Shown here: piece after piece, positions 9,350 through 18,355 of the stretch
Numbering within the stretch: position 1 is the stretch's first letter
How the letters are laid out: each line of letters starts with the position of its first letter
NCBI RefSeq assembly: GCF_900101455.1
Contig: NZ_FMZJ01000004.1
Location: 1-64,000, forward strand
Direction: 5' to 3'
DNA length: 64,000 nucleotides
Source of the DNA: Sphingomonas sp. YR710
GTDB taxonomy: Bacteria; Pseudomonadota; Alphaproteobacteria; Sphingomonadales; Sphingomonadaceae
The notes under the pieces: generated by a model
The model's database searches: none
Told to the model about the DNA's origin: nothing
The model's input: only the letters and a program-made list of their open reading frames with translations
Position numbers and translations under genes: made by a program

Positions 9350-9610
9350 AATCGCCGATCAAAAGCGGATGATTTTCGTCGGACGCGACGGTGTGAAAGA
9401 CCACACCTCGGAGCGCCGAGCGCCCCGCGTGGTATTCTGGGCCCGCATCCGGAACATTTCTAAGTAACAATCCGCATAGGGAGGACCGCGCCGAACGGCC
9501 ATCAAGGTCGCCGGGATGGTGCCGCATCGTGGCGGGCCACGGGAGCTCATCGACGGACGGCCGCCCGACGCGGCGAACCGATTTCGATCCCCTTCGGCAG
9601 ATAGAGAGAC

Positions 9611-10651
9611 ATGACCATGGAAAAGACAATGAAGGCCGCGGTCGTTCGCGAATTCGGCAAGCCGCTCGCCATCGAGGAAGTGGCGGTGCGCATGCCCGGC
9701 CCAGGTCAGATCCTCGTCAAGATTGCGGCGACGGGCGTATGTCACACCGATTTGCACGCCGCTGAGGGCGACTGGCCAGTCAAACCCAATCCGCCCTTCA
9801 TTCCGGGCCATGAGGGCGTGGGTCATGTCGTCGCGGTCGGTGCCGGCGTGACCAATGTGAAGGAAGGGGACCGCGTCGGCGTTCCTTGGCTTTATACCGC
9901 CTGCGGCCATTGCGTGCATTGCCTGGGTGGCTGGGAGACGTTGTGCGATGAGCAACAGAACACCGGCTACTCGGTCAATGGCAGCTTCGCCGAATATGTG
10001 ATCGCCGACCCAAATTATGTCGGCCACCTGCCCGCTCATGTCGGCTTTGTCGAAATCGCGCCGGTGCTGTGCGCGGGCGTGACGGTTTATAAGGGCCTCA
10101 AGGTCACCGACACGAAGCCAGGCGACTGGGTTGCGATCTCGGGGATAGGCGGGCTGGGGCATATGGCAGTCCAATACGCCAAGGCGATGGGGCTCAATGT
10201 GGTTGCAGTCGACATCGACGACGCGAAGCTCAGGCTTGCCACCGAACTTGGTGCAGCGTTGACCGTCAACGCGCGCAACACCGACCCGGCGGCCTTCATC
10301 AAGAAGGAGATAGGCGGCGCCCAGGGCGTGCTCGTCACGGCTGTCAGCCCGATCGCGTTTCAGCAGGCCATGGGGATGGTGCGCCGGGGCGGCACCGTGT
10401 CGCTCAATGGCCTGCCGCCGGGCGATTTTCCCTTGTCGATCTTCGATACAGTGCTGAACGGCATCACCATTCGCGGATCGATCGTCGGCACCCGGCTCGA
10501 TCTGCAGGAAGCGCTCGATTTTGCAGCTGACGGCAAGGTTCGCGCCACAGTCGCAACCGATACGCTGGAGAATATCAACGACATCTTCGATCGCATGCAT
10601 CGCGGCGAAATCGAGGGCCGCATCGTCATCGACTTCGAAAAGGCCAGTTAA
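9611..10651 (+). CDS. adhP: Zinc-dependent alcohol dehydrogenase (AdhP-type)
   Basis: This is an NAD-dependent medium-chain alcohol dehydrogenase of 346 residues. Catalytic zinc ligands are Cys44 (GVCHTDLH), His67-Glu68 (GHEGVG) and Cys154 (VLCAGVT). Structural zinc ligands are Cys98, 101, 104 and 112. The Rossmann motif is GIGGLGH (about 178-184). It oxidises primary alcohols such as ethanol to aldehydes. The start is not certain: ATG 9611 has a close purine-rich AGAGAGA, while ATG 9617 and ATG 9629 (MKAAVV, the usual family start) are in frame. It appears monocistronic, with 261 bp of non-coding sequence upstream. The adhP symbol rests on similarity of motifs and length only. Confidence 0.92.
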   Translation: MTMEKTMKAAVVREFGKPLAIEEVAVRMPGPGQILVKIAATGVCHTDLHAAEGDWPVKPNPPFIPGHEGVGHVVAVGAGVTNVKEGDRVGVPWLYTACGHCVHCLGGWETLCDEQQNTGYSVNGSFAEYVIADPNYVGHLPAHVGFVEIAPVLCAGVTVYKGLKVTDTKPGDWVAISGIGGLGHMAVQYAKAMGLNVVAVDIDDAKLRLATELGAALTVNARNTDPAAFIKKEIGGAQGVLVTAVSPIAFQQAMGMVRRGGTVSLNGLPPGDFPLSIFDTVLNGITIRGSIVGTRLDLQEALDFAADGKVRATVATDTLENINDIFDRMHRGEIEGRIVIDFEKAS

Positions 10652-10965
10652 GGCCCGATCGATCGCGCTAAAAATGGTTAACCCGGGTTCCGAATGCTGA
10701 GTGCCCGAACCCAGCGAGGTTGATTGGCGGCTGCGGCACTCGTGTGCGCCGCGCAGCGGGTCAACCTCTGTACCACCGACAGATATTTCAACTGGGAGAA
10801 GATCTATCAGCGCTGCGCGGCAGCCGGATCTGACGTTCCGTTAACCACAAGCTTTAGTTTTTTGGCCGTACTTGCGCATTAAGACCGAAGGCCGACTGAA
10901 GGATAGTGGCACTGTTTCGTCATCGTCATCCTTCAAAAAGTCCATAAAGGTGATGCGATCGGACG
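10652..10965 (+). other. Intergenic region between adhP and the GGDEF-EAL gene
   Basis: This 314-bp gap has no long gene. It holds an imperfect hairpin (GGGTTC at 10686-10691 with GAACCC at 10707-10712), whose left arm overlaps AACCCGGGTT, and the short reading frame listed separately at 10724-10882. The last ~80 bases before the GGDEF-EAL start are comparatively AT-rich and probably hold its promoter, but I see no convincing -35/-10 pair. Confidence 0.5.
10724..10882 (+). CDS. Possible 52-aa cysteine-containing small protein
   Basis: A TTG-started frame runs to TAA at 10880-10882 and has GAGG at 10716-10719, four bases before the start. The product has three cysteines and a protein-like centre (RVNLCTTDRYFNWEKIYQRC), then a hydrophobic end. 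Third positions are mostly G or C in the first 40 codons, as in neighbouring genes. There is no family I recognise. It could equally be the relic of a longer gene or chance coding in high-GC DNA. Confidence 0.25.
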   Translation: MAAAALVCAAQRVNLCTTDRYFNWEKIYQRCAAAGSDVPLTTSFSFLAVLAH

Positions 10966-13218
10966 ATGCGGCAGGGAAAGGATCTCGGGGCAAATTTCTT
11001 CTGGCCACTTGCCGTTTTAGCGATTTTCGTCATCGGCTTGCTGGTCGCGGTCGGTATCGCTCTGGTCGGTGAATTCGACATCGCAGCGAAGCAGCGTGAG
11101 GAATCGATCGTCAATAATGGCATCGCCGGGCGGGTTGACGAGATTGCCAGTTCGGTCCTTCCCCAGCTCGTATGGGACGATGCCGTTCGCCATCTCGACA
11201 ACAGCTTCGATCTCCATTGGGCCACCGATAATATCGGCACCTATCTGAACAAGACGAGCGGTTTTGACGACGTGTTCGTTCTGGACGGCCGGGATTCGCC
11301 GATCTTCGCGGCCAGCGGCGGAACGGTGGTACCGAATGGCCGCATTGCACCTTACGCGGCTTATGCTCGTTCGCTGATCGGCAAGGTCCGCGCACAGGAA
11401 AAGAAGCGAGGCAGGCTTCCTGCCGTTCCACCGCCGAACGGCGTGCTCGCAAAACCTATTCAGTCGAGCACAATCGGCCGGGTCCATGGGCAACTAGCCG
11501 TTGTCGTTGCGACTCTGATCGAACCGGACTTTGGTACAGCCCGGCCGCGCGGCGATCGCGCGCCGATCGCCCTGACCGCGATGTATATCGATGATGATTT
11601 CCTCAAGGCCTTCGCGGATCGCTTCCTGCTGCGGAATGTCCACGTCCATCGGGGAAACAAGATGTTCGAAAAGCCTCTGGCGCATGCTCCGCTGATCGAT
11701 ATTCACGGCGATTATGTCGCCACACTCGAATGGTCTCCGGAAAATCCGGGGCGGAAGCTGCTCGACCAGATTGCCTTGCCGATCGTGAACATTGTCGCTT
11801 TCCTGGCGGTGTTCGTTGGCATTCTATATCGCCGCAGCCGGCGCATGGCGCAGGGATTGATCGCCAGTGAGGCACGCGCCGCGCACATGGCCTATCATGA
11901 TGCGCTCACCGGGCTTCCGAACCGCACATTGTTCTTCGACCGGCTTGGCCACGCCCTCGATCAGATGAAGCGCAACGGCCGCCCGCTTGCGGTTCATTGC
12001 ATCGATCTCGATCGTTTCAAGGAGATCAACGATACGTTCGGCCATAATGTCGGCGACGAACTGATTCAGGCCGCAGCGCACCGCATGGCCCAGCAGTGCC
12101 GATCATCGGAAACATTTGCCCGGCTATCCGGCGACGAATTCGCCATCGTCCAGAGCGATGCGTCTTCCGCCTCGGCCGCGACGCTTGCCGCACGCCTGTG
12201 TCAGGTAATGGCAGAGCCTTTCAACCTCAGCGCAGGTCGCGTCTTCGTCGGCTGTTCGGTTGGAATTTCCATTACCCAGAATGCCGATGTCGATGCCGGC
12301 GAGCTGCTACGTCAGGCCGATCTTGCGCTCTATCGCAGCAAGCGTGAGGCGAAAGGACATTTCTGCTTCTTCGAGGAGGAGATGGATGCAGCCGTGAAGA
12401 CCCGCCGCTCGCTCGAGGCCGATCTGCGCGACGCCCTGGCCAGGGACGAACTGCAGATGGTGTATCAACCCCAGGTCAACGGGCGTGGCTTGATGACCGG
12501 CGTAGAGGCGCTGGTTCGCTGGCAACACCCCACTCGCGGCGAAATCTCCCCCGCCTTTTTCGTCCCGATCGCCGAGCAAAGCAGCCTGATCATGGCGCTC
12601 GGACTGTTCACGCTCCGGCGCGCTTTTGCCGACAGTCGCCGTTGGCCGAATCTGAAGGTGGCGGTCAACGTTTCGGCGAACCAGATACGCATGAAGGACT
12701 TCGTGGCTACCATCGGCGAACTGGTGGAGGAGATGAAGGTCGATCCGCGCAGGTTCGAACTCGAGCTGACCGAGGGAGTCTTGCTGCGCGACGATCCCGA
12801 CACGCAACACAGCCTGCGGCAATTGCGCAATTTGGGCTTTTCGCTCACGCTCGACGATTTCGGCACGGGCTATTCCAGCCTGAGCTATCTGCAGCGCTAT
12901 CCCATCAGCAAGATCAAGATCGATCGTTCGTTCATTGCCAATCTCGGCGTTGATGCCGAAGCCGAGGCGGTTGTCAGCGCGATCGTCAAGCTGGCGCGCG
13001 CACTGAAGCTCGCGGTGATCGCAGAAGGCGTCGAAACATCGGATCAGCTCGATTCTTTGACCGCTGCTGGCTGCTCGGATGTGCAAGGCTATCTGTTCAG
13101 CCGTCCGATTGCCGGAAGCGGGATCGACCAGCTATACAAGAAGCGCAGAACAAGCCTCAACCGCATCGTTTCGACCGAGCAGTGTCGGCCGACCACCGGG
13201 CTCGCCACCGCCGCCTGA
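10966..13218 (+). CDS. CHASE4-GGDEF-EAL cyclic-di-GMP signalling protein
   Basis: The 750-residue membrane protein has an N-terminal helix (about 12-35), a periplasmic CHASE4-like sensor (about 45-260, with the WDDAVRHLDN and NIGTYL motifs), a second helix (about 268-290), GGDEF (about 310-465) and EAL (about 480-735). The GGDEF signature reads SGDEF (388-392), a common variant that can retain activity. The EAL domain looks complete: EAL at 514-516, ELTEG, DDFGTGYSSL, KIKIDRSF and IAEGVET. It could make or degrade c-di-GMP, with phosphodiesterase activity the safer guess. It stands alone, and ATG 10966 has only a weak ribosome-binding site. No other gene in the window obviously shares its promoter. 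Confidence 0.9.
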   Translation: MRQGKDLGANFFWPLAVLAIFVIGLLVAVGIALVGEFDIAAKQREESIVNNGIAGRVDEIASSVLPQLVWDDAVRHLDNSFDLHWATDNIGTYLNKTSGFDDVFVLDGRDSPIFAASGGTVVPNGRIAPYAAYARSLIGKVRAQEKKRGRLPAVPPPNGVLAKPIQSSTIGRVHGQLAVVVATLIEPDFGTARPRGDRAPIALTAMYIDDDFLKAFADRFLLRNVHVHRGNKMFEKPLAHAPLIDIHGDYVATLEWSPENPGRKLLDQIALPIVNIVAFLAVFVGILYRRSRRMAQGLIASEARAAHMAYHDALTGLPNRTLFFDRLGHALDQMKRNGRPLAVHCIDLDRFKEINDTFGHNVGDELIQAAAHRMAQQCRSSETFARLSGDEFAIVQSDASSASAATLAARLCQVMAEPFNLSAGRVFVGCSVGISITQNADVDAGELLRQADLALYRSKREAKGHFCFFEEEMDAAVKTRRSLEADLRDALARDELQMVYQPQVNGRGLMTGVEALVRWQHPTRGEISPAFFVPIAEQSSLIMALGLFTLRRAFADSRRWPNLKVAVNVSANQIRMKDFVATIGELVEEMKVDPRRFELELTEGVLLRDDPDTQHSLRQLRNLGFSLTLDDFGTGYSSLSYLQRYPISKIKIDRSFIANLGVDAEAEAVVSAIVKLARALKLAVIAEGVETSDQLDSLTAAGCSDVQGYLFSRPIAGSGIDQLYKKRRTSLNRIVSTEQCRPTTGLATAA

Positions 13219-13228
13219 AACACGCAGG

Positions 13229-13249
13229 CTTCGTCTTCGGGGGACGAGG
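13229..13249 (+). terminator. Weak hairpin after the GGDEF-EAL gene
   Basis: CTTCGTC pairs with GACGAGG (one G-T wobble) around a 7-nt loop, 11 bp after the stop codon. No proper T tract follows (TAAATCATTGC), so it may be a factor-dependent or 3'-protecting hairpin. Confidence 0.3.
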
Positions 13250-13328
13250 TAAATCATTGCTTTGAATTCCTCTATTCGATTACCTCGCCAAAGGCCGCAT
13301 GCTCAATGCACGGTGTCGCAGATAAAGG

Positions 13329-13364
13329 CCTTGGCGCTTCCTCACTTCGGGAAGCGAAGCAAGG
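13329..13364 (+). promoter_or_regulatory. Leader hairpin upstream of the SnoaL-like gene
   Basis: CCTTG-G-CGCTTCC and GGAAGCG-AAG-CAAGG form a two-part stem with an 8-nt loop. It ends a few bases before the strong ribosome-binding site GGGAGGAG at 13371-13378. Its place in the presumed 5' leader suggests mRNA stabilisation or control of translation. The pairing is visible, the function is guessed. Confidence 0.35.
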
Positions 13365-13382
13365 GCTATTGGGAGGAGCGCT

Positions 13383-13895
13383 ATGACCACAACGATCGAT
13401 GAATTGCTCGCTGAAGCGGCCATCAAAGAGGTCCAAATTCGTTATTGCCGCGCGTGCGATCGCGTGGATTACGAAGCGCTACGAGCCTGCTTCCACGAAC
13501 ATGCCATTGCAGACTATGGCCACGGCGTCTGGAACCTGGACGAGTATATGGCGCATGCCATGTCGATGTCAGCTAACTTCATTGCGACAACGCACAACAC
13601 CGGCAACCAGCTCGTCGAACTCGATGGCGACGCGGCCTGGGCGGAGCATTATCTCGTCGCCAGCCATCGTTGGCCTGTCGACGAAAACGGCAATACGCGC
13701 GATCTCATCGCTGCCGTGCGATACATCGATCGGATGGAGCGTATCGATGGAAAATGGCGTATTGCTCGGCGCAAGATGGTGCTCGACTGGCAGCGCGTCG
13801 ATCCCGTTATCGGCATCGACGTGACGAAAGCGGATGGGCGACGCGATCGTAGCGACCCGTCTTACGTGGGCCTGAATCGCCCCGGCAACGGGTGA
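13383..13895 (+). CDS. SnoaL-like / NTF2-fold protein
   Basis: The 170-residue protein fits the SnoaL-like polyketide cyclase / dehydratase branch of the NTF2 fold. It starts with a helix containing IKEVQIRYCRACDRVDYEALRACF, has HNTGNQLVEL and AAWAEHY in the middle, and ends with WRIARRKMVLDW, the usual last strand. Members are found in ring-hydroxylating dioxygenase systems or are uncharacterised. No dioxygenase genes are nearby, so the substrate is unknown. The start is supported by GGGAGGAG 4-11 nt before ATG. It converges on tag with 48 bp between the stops. Confidence 0.8.
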   Translation: MTTTIDELLAEAAIKEVQIRYCRACDRVDYEALRACFHEHAIADYGHGVWNLDEYMAHAMSMSANFIATTHNTGNQLVELDGDAAWAEHYLVASHRWPVDENGNTRDLIAAVRYIDRMERIDGKWRIARRKMVLDWQRVDPVIGIDVTKADGRRDRSDPSYVGLNRPGNG

Positions 13896-13943
13896 TCCGA
13901 TCGAAAAGAATTTACCGCAGATGTTGCCTGCCATCCTGGAGCT

Positions 13944-14519
13944 TCACCGGGGCCCCTCGCCTAGCTGACTGTGGCGATAACACGTCGTAACATGATCGTT
14001 CACGATGCCGCATGCCTGCATCCACGCATAGACGATCGTCGGGCCCACAAATTTGAAGCCGCGGGCTTTCAGCACTTTGCATATCTCCACGGATAACGGT
14101 GTCTGCGTGGGCACTTCCGCCAGAGTCTTCCAGTGGTTTACAATGGGGATCCCGCCCGAGATCGACCATATAGTGCCTGCGAAATCCTCTCCCTTGTCCC
14201 GCATATCCAGATAGGCGCGCGCATTGCCGACGACCGCCTCGATCTTTGCCCGCGAACGAACGATGCCGGGATCGGCCATCAGCCGCGCGATATCAGATTC
14301 GCCAAAGCGGGTAATGCGTTCGGGTTGGAACCCGGCAAAGGCCGTGCGGAACGCATCCCGTTTCCGCAAGATCGTGATCCACGCGAGCCCGGCCTGAAAG
14401 CCATCGAGCATCAGTTTTTCCCAAAGCGCTCGGCTGTCCCATTCAGGCACGCCCCATTCTTCGTCATGATAAGCAACGTATAGCGGATCACTTCCCGCCC
14501 ATCCGCATCGTCCGGACAT
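13944..14519 (-). CDS. tag: DNA-3-methyladenine glycosylase I
   Basis: Base-excision repair enzyme that removes 3-methyladenine from alkylated DNA. The 191-residue product matches Tag: MSGRCGW at the start, YHDEEWGVP, the FQAGLAW helix, and NDHVTTCYRH near the end. The zinc-binding set (Cys near residue 5, His in YHDEEWG, His and Cys in DHVTTC) is present. The frame is open further upstream to 14585, but ATG 14519 is preferred because AGAGGAG lies 5 nt upstream and the conserved protein begins there. Confidence 0.94.
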   Translation of the reverse strand: MSGRCGWAGSDPLYVAYHDEEWGVPEWDSRALWEKLMLDGFQAGLAWITILRKRDAFRTAFAGFQPERITRFGESDIARLMADPGIVRSRAKIEAVVGNARAYLDMRDKGEDFAGTIWSISGGIPIVNHWKTLAEVPTQTPLSVEICKVLKARGFKFVGPTIVYAWMQACGIVNDHVTTCYRHSQLGEGPR

Positions 14520-14745
14520 ATTGGCTCCTCTGCTGCCCCGCCTTGCAGCCATATCACTTCGATTCCTAATCGATCGCATTATCAATTCGGCCCCGGCCCG
14601 CAGCGTTTAGAGTGGAGGGATTTCCAGCGTGAACCAAATAGGCATCGCTACGTTGGTGCCTCGGCTCATACTAAGGGTATAGGATATCAGCACCATCGTT
14701 CCGTCCTCGTCGATCAAGCCTGCGCAGCCGGCGAGAGGCGAAGGG

Positions 14746-16563
14746 CTGAGGCTCGCCATCGTACTCGGAGGCGCGATTTTCGGGCTCATTGTGCTTTGGC
14801 TGATGATCGTCGCGCCACCATGGCGGCTGCACGATAATATGAGCGGGAGCGGGCTCTTGCTGGTTGCGTCGGACGGGTCACCGATCTCCAGAGTCGGCGG
14901 GATCAATGGTGACCCTGTCGACGCAAGCAACCTCCCCCTTCATGTCAGGCAGGCATTCCTGGCAATCGAAGACCGCCGTTTCTATTCGCATTTCGGGATA
15001 GACCCGCGCGGCATAGCACGTGCCGAATGGCACAATATCCGAGCAGGTCATGTCGTCGAAGGCGGCTCTACCATCACGCAGCAATATGCCAAGTTCACCT
15101 TCCTCAACGACGATCGCACGGTCGGGCGCAAGCTCCGCGAGTTGATGCTCGCACCGTGGATCGAGTTATGGCTGAGCAAGAACGAGATTTTGTCGCGCTA
15201 TTTGTCGACGGCCTATTTCGGTAGCGGTGCCTATGGGATCACATCCGCTGCGCGGCGTTATTTCGATCGGCGGCCGCAGGATCTTACACTCGATCAGGCA
15301 GCGTTGCTCGCCGGATTGGTCAAGGCGCCGTCCCGGCTGGCGCCGACCAACGATTTGGCCGCAGCGCAGGCACGGGCGCGGACGGTAATGACTGCCATGG
15401 CCGACGCCGGCTTCATCACAAGAACTGAAGCCGCCGCAACACCTCACCTCCATCTTCGAGAAGGGCACGATAAAGCGACTGAAGGCAGCTACTTTGCCGA
15501 CTGGGTGATCGGCGCACAGCCCGACCACCCAAAAAGCGGAACTCTGAAGACGACGCTCGATCCCGTGCTGCAAAATCGCGCCAATGCCGCCATCGCGCGT
15601 GCGGCCCTCGGCGCGGCGCAGGTGGCGCTCATCGCGATGCGCCCGGATGGCACGGTCGTCGCGATGGTGGGCGGGCGCAACTATCAGGCAAGCAGTTTTA
15701 ACCGGGCCATTCGGGCCAATAGGCAGTCCGGATCAACGTTCAAGCTTTTCGTGTATCTGGCGGCCCTGCGTGGCGGCGCGCGTACCGACGATATCGTCGA
15801 TGACCTCCCCCTCGACGTTGGCGGCTGGCGGCCCACAAATGCCGATGGTCAATATCGCGGGCCAATCTCGCTGCGCGATGCCTTCGCGGTCTCAAGCAAC
15901 GTGGCGGCAGTGCGTATCGGCGAAGGCGTAGGGCGGGACAAGGTGATTGCGATGGCCCGAGAACTTGGCGTGACCTCCCCGCTGCCTGACTCGCCGAGCC
16001 TTTCCCTCGGCGCCGGGACGATGACCCTGATGGAATTGACATCGGCCTACGCAGCGGTCGCGCGCGGAGCCTATCCGGTCAAGCCTCATGGCATACCGAT
16101 CCCGCCGGATAGTCCCCGGCAATTCGATCGTCAGCGGGAATGGGAGCCCATGCTCGACATGCTCTGGCAGGCGGCGAATATCGGCACCGGGCGAATGGCG
16201 GCCCTTTCGCAACCGACATTCGGAAAGACCGGAACGACGCAGGACAATCGCGACGGTTTCTTCATCGGTTTTGCCGGTGATCTTGTGGTCGGCGTCTGGG
16301 TCGGGCGCGACGATAATCGCCCAGTGCCCGGACTGAGCGGCGGCAAGCTGCCCGCCGCGATATGGCATGATTTCATGGGCGGTGCGCCAATTCACCCGCT
16401 CCCGCGCGCCGGCGATCATCCCACGTTGCCCGATATAATCGATCCGCTGCTTTCACGCGCGGGCGCGGCTCTTGATGAGGATGGTCCCTATCGACCTGAA
16501 GGTCCGTATCGCGATGAAGGAGACGATCCGCGCTATGATTCGGAAAACGATCCAAACCGTTAG
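14746..16563 (+). CDS. Class A penicillin-binding protein (GT51 + transpeptidase)
   Basis: Bifunctional peptidoglycan synthase anchored in the inner membrane. The GT51 transglycosylase (about 75-250) has EDRRFYSHFGID and the GGSTITQQYAK motif. The transpeptidase (about 285-560) has SGSTFK with the nucleophilic Ser, SSN and KTGT. At ~605 residues it is compact. The C-terminus is acidic with a short PYRPEG/PYRDEG duplication. Start is a problem: GTG 14791 would cut the membrane anchor in half. The frame is open back to 14683 but holds no ATG, GTG or TTG. CTG 14746, 7 nt after GAGAGG, gives a complete anchor (LRLAIVLGGAIFGLIVLWL), and ATC 14695 is another option. The monofunctional PBP1c subgroup cannot be excluded. 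Confidence 0.88.
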   Translation: MRLAIVLGGAIFGLIVLWLMIVAPPWRLHDNMSGSGLLLVASDGSPISRVGGINGDPVDASNLPLHVRQAFLAIEDRRFYSHFGIDPRGIARAEWHNIRAGHVVEGGSTITQQYAKFTFLNDDRTVGRKLRELMLAPWIELWLSKNEILSRYLSTAYFGSGAYGITSAARRYFDRRPQDLTLDQAALLAGLVKAPSRLAPTNDLAAAQARARTVMTAMADAGFITRTEAAATPHLHLREGHDKATEGSYFADWVIGAQPDHPKSGTLKTTLDPVLQNRANAAIARAALGAAQVALIAMRPDGTVVAMVGGRNYQASSFNRAIRANRQSGSTFKLFVYLAALRGGARTDDIVDDLPLDVGGWRPTNADGQYRGPISLRDAFAVSSNVAAVRIGEGVGRDKVIAMARELGVTSPLPDSPSLSLGAGTMTLMELTSAYAAVARGAYPVKPHGIPIPPDSPRQFDRQREWEPMLDMLWQAANIGTGRMAALSQPTFGKTGTTQDNRDGFFIGFAGDLVVGVWVGRDDNRPVPGLSGGKLPAAIWHDFMGGAPIHPLPRAGDHPTLPDIIDPLLSRAGAALDEDGPYRPEGPYRDEGDDPRYDSENDPNR

Positions 16564-16593
16564 GCGTACGGCCTGATCGCCAAGGTTCCCGTC

Positions 16594-17850
16594 CTATAGT
16601 GAAGCGTAGTCGATCGCGCCTTGCAGGTCGATTCGGCCTGATCGATCCGGCATCGGGTATTTAAGTCCCGTCGCACAATTGAAGAGCAGAATCCGATCGT
16701 GGGGTTGCACATCGCCCGCGCGTAAAGCCGCTTCGGCCGCAGCTACGGTCGCGCCGCCTTCCGGGCACAATAACAGCCCTTCCTCGCGCCCGACCCGATC
16801 GACCGCTGCAATAATGGCGTCGTCCGATACGGCCACGGCCCGCCCCCCGCTTGCGCGGACGGCATCGAGGATCAGGAAATCGCCGACCGCTTTGGGTACC
16901 CGGATGCCCGATGCGATCGTGTGGGCACCTTCCCAGCGTTCTGCATGGCGCTCGCCAGCATCGAATGCCTTGACGATGGGGGCACAGCCATCGGCCTGCA
17001 CCGCGAACATTTTCGGCCGCTCCGGGCCGATGAAGCCAAGCTGCTCGAGTTCGTCGAACGCCTTCCACATGCCGATCAGCCCGGTACCGCCGCCGGTCGG
17101 ATAGAAGATCGCATCCGGCAGGCACCAGTCGAACTGCTCGGCCAGTTCGAGGCCCATCGTCTTCTTTCCTTCGATCCGGTAGGGCTCCTTCAGCGTCGAC
17201 AGATCGAACCAGCCATTGGCCTTTGCGCCGGCTGCCACCAGTGCGCCGCATTCGTCGATCAGCCCGTTGACCCGATAGACTCGCGCGCCCTGTGCGGCGA
17301 TCTCGCGCACGTTGATCTCGGGCGTATCGTCGGGGCAGAAGATGATGGCCTCGATCCCTGCCCGGCTCGCATAGGCCGCCGCCGCTGCACCGGCATTGCC
17401 GTTGGTCGGCATTGCCACCTGGCGGATGCCAAGCTCCTTCGCCATAGACAATGCCATCACCAGCCCGCGTGCCTTGAACGATCCCGTGGGCAGCCGCCCC
17501 TCATCCTTCACCATCAGTTCGGCAACACCGATCCGTCGCCCCGTCGTCGGCAGCGCGATGATCGGCGTCTCCTGTTCGCCCAGACTGATGATATTATCGG
17601 CACGCCGCACCGGCAGCAGTTCGCGATAGCGCCACAAATCCCGCGGGCGATCACGCAGAGCGGCCCTGTCGAAAACCTTGCCGGCCGCATCGAGATCGTA
17701 ACGCACGAGCAACGGACGGCCGGCCTCCGAAAGGCCGTGTATCGTATCAGCGGCATAAACCTTGCCCGTCAGCGAGCATTCGAGATGCGACACGAAGGTC
17801 TGTCGCTCTGGAAAGCGGCCGATATTGGCGTGAGCATTCATCGCAGTCAT
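16594..17850 (-). CDS. thrC: Threonine synthase
   Basis: PLP-dependent enzyme converting O-phosphohomoserine to threonine, last step of threonine synthesis. The ~418-residue product has an N-terminal zinc-less ECSLTGKVY region, the PLP-lysine motif LPTGSFKARG, the phosphate-binding segment PTNGNAGAAAAAYA and YPTGGGTGLIG. It belongs to the long plant/archaeal-like class rather than the E. coli type. ATG 17850 has GGGGAG just upstream. Using the more distant ATG 17904 would overlap holC by 19 bases. It is the third gene of pepA-holC-thrC on this strand. A related PLP-family lyase is less likely but possible. Confidence 0.85.
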   Translation of the reverse strand: MTAMNAHANIGRFPERQTFVSHLECSLTGKVYAADTIHGLSEAGRPLLVRYDLDAAGKVFDRAALRDRPRDLWRYRELLPVRRADNIISLGEQETPIIALPTTGRRIGVAELMVKDEGRLPTGSFKARGLVMALSMAKELGIRQVAMPTNGNAGAAAAAYASRAGIEAIIFCPDDTPEINVREIAAQGARVYRVNGLIDECGALVAAGAKANGWFDLSTLKEPYRIEGKKTMGLELAEQFDWCLPDAIFYPTGGGTGLIGMWKAFDELEQLGFIGPERPKMFAVQADGCAPIVKAFDAGERHAERWEGAHTIASGIRVPKAVGDFLILDAVRASGGRAVAVSDDAIIAAVDRVGREEGLLLCPEGGATVAAAEAALRAGDVQPHDRILLFNCATGLKYPMPDRSGRIDLQGAIDYASL

Positions 17851-17885
17851 CTTCTCCCCATGCCCGGGTGCCAAAGCGGCGCCAT

Positions 17886-18326
17886 TCAGGCCACACGTTC
17901 CCATTTACCGGCGTCGTCCTGCCGCCAATAACGCGGTTCGATGCCTTCGCGCGCGGAAAGCGATCGCCAGGCTGCGCGCGCCGCGACGATATTGTCTTCA
18001 TCAAAGAAGTGGAACGCGCGATCGAATTCGAGCACGGTGTCACGCCAATTGCCGTCGGCCAGCGCGACGTTCCGCGCACCGTTTGCGGGCACCACATCCG
18101 TGGCAATCAATATCGGCTGACCAGAATCATTCTCACCGCCGGCACGAGCATGGGCGAGGAAACTATCCGCGCTATAAGCCCATAACGCCTGATCGATCCG
18201 CTCGGCGAGCCCAATCTCCCCGGCGACGATCAGCAACCGTGCGCCGCCCGCCAGCACCTTTTCGGCGATGCGCGGCAGCACGCGATCGATGGGCACGCGC
18301 GTGAGATGATAGAAATCGACCTGCAC
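17886..18326 (-). CDS. holC: DNA polymerase III chi subunit
   Basis: HolC links the clamp loader to SSB at the replication fork. The 146-residue protein begins MQVDFYHL and carries LLIVAGEIGLAERIDQALW, FLAHA, QPILI and the C-terminal WRQDDAGKWERV typical of the family. It lies 29 bp downstream of pepA, the arrangement seen in many proteobacteria. The pair is therefore almost certainly co-transcribed. Confidence 0.93.
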   Translation of the reverse strand: MQVDFYHLTRVPIDRVLPRIAEKVLAGGARLLIVAGEIGLAERIDQALWAYSADSFLAHARAGGENDSGQPILIATDVVPANGARNVALADGNWRDTVLEFDRAFHFFDEDNIVAARAAWRSLSAREGIEPRYWRQDDAGKWERVA

Positions 18327-18355
18327 GCGGGGCCCCGCCTCCAGTCCTGGTGTCG

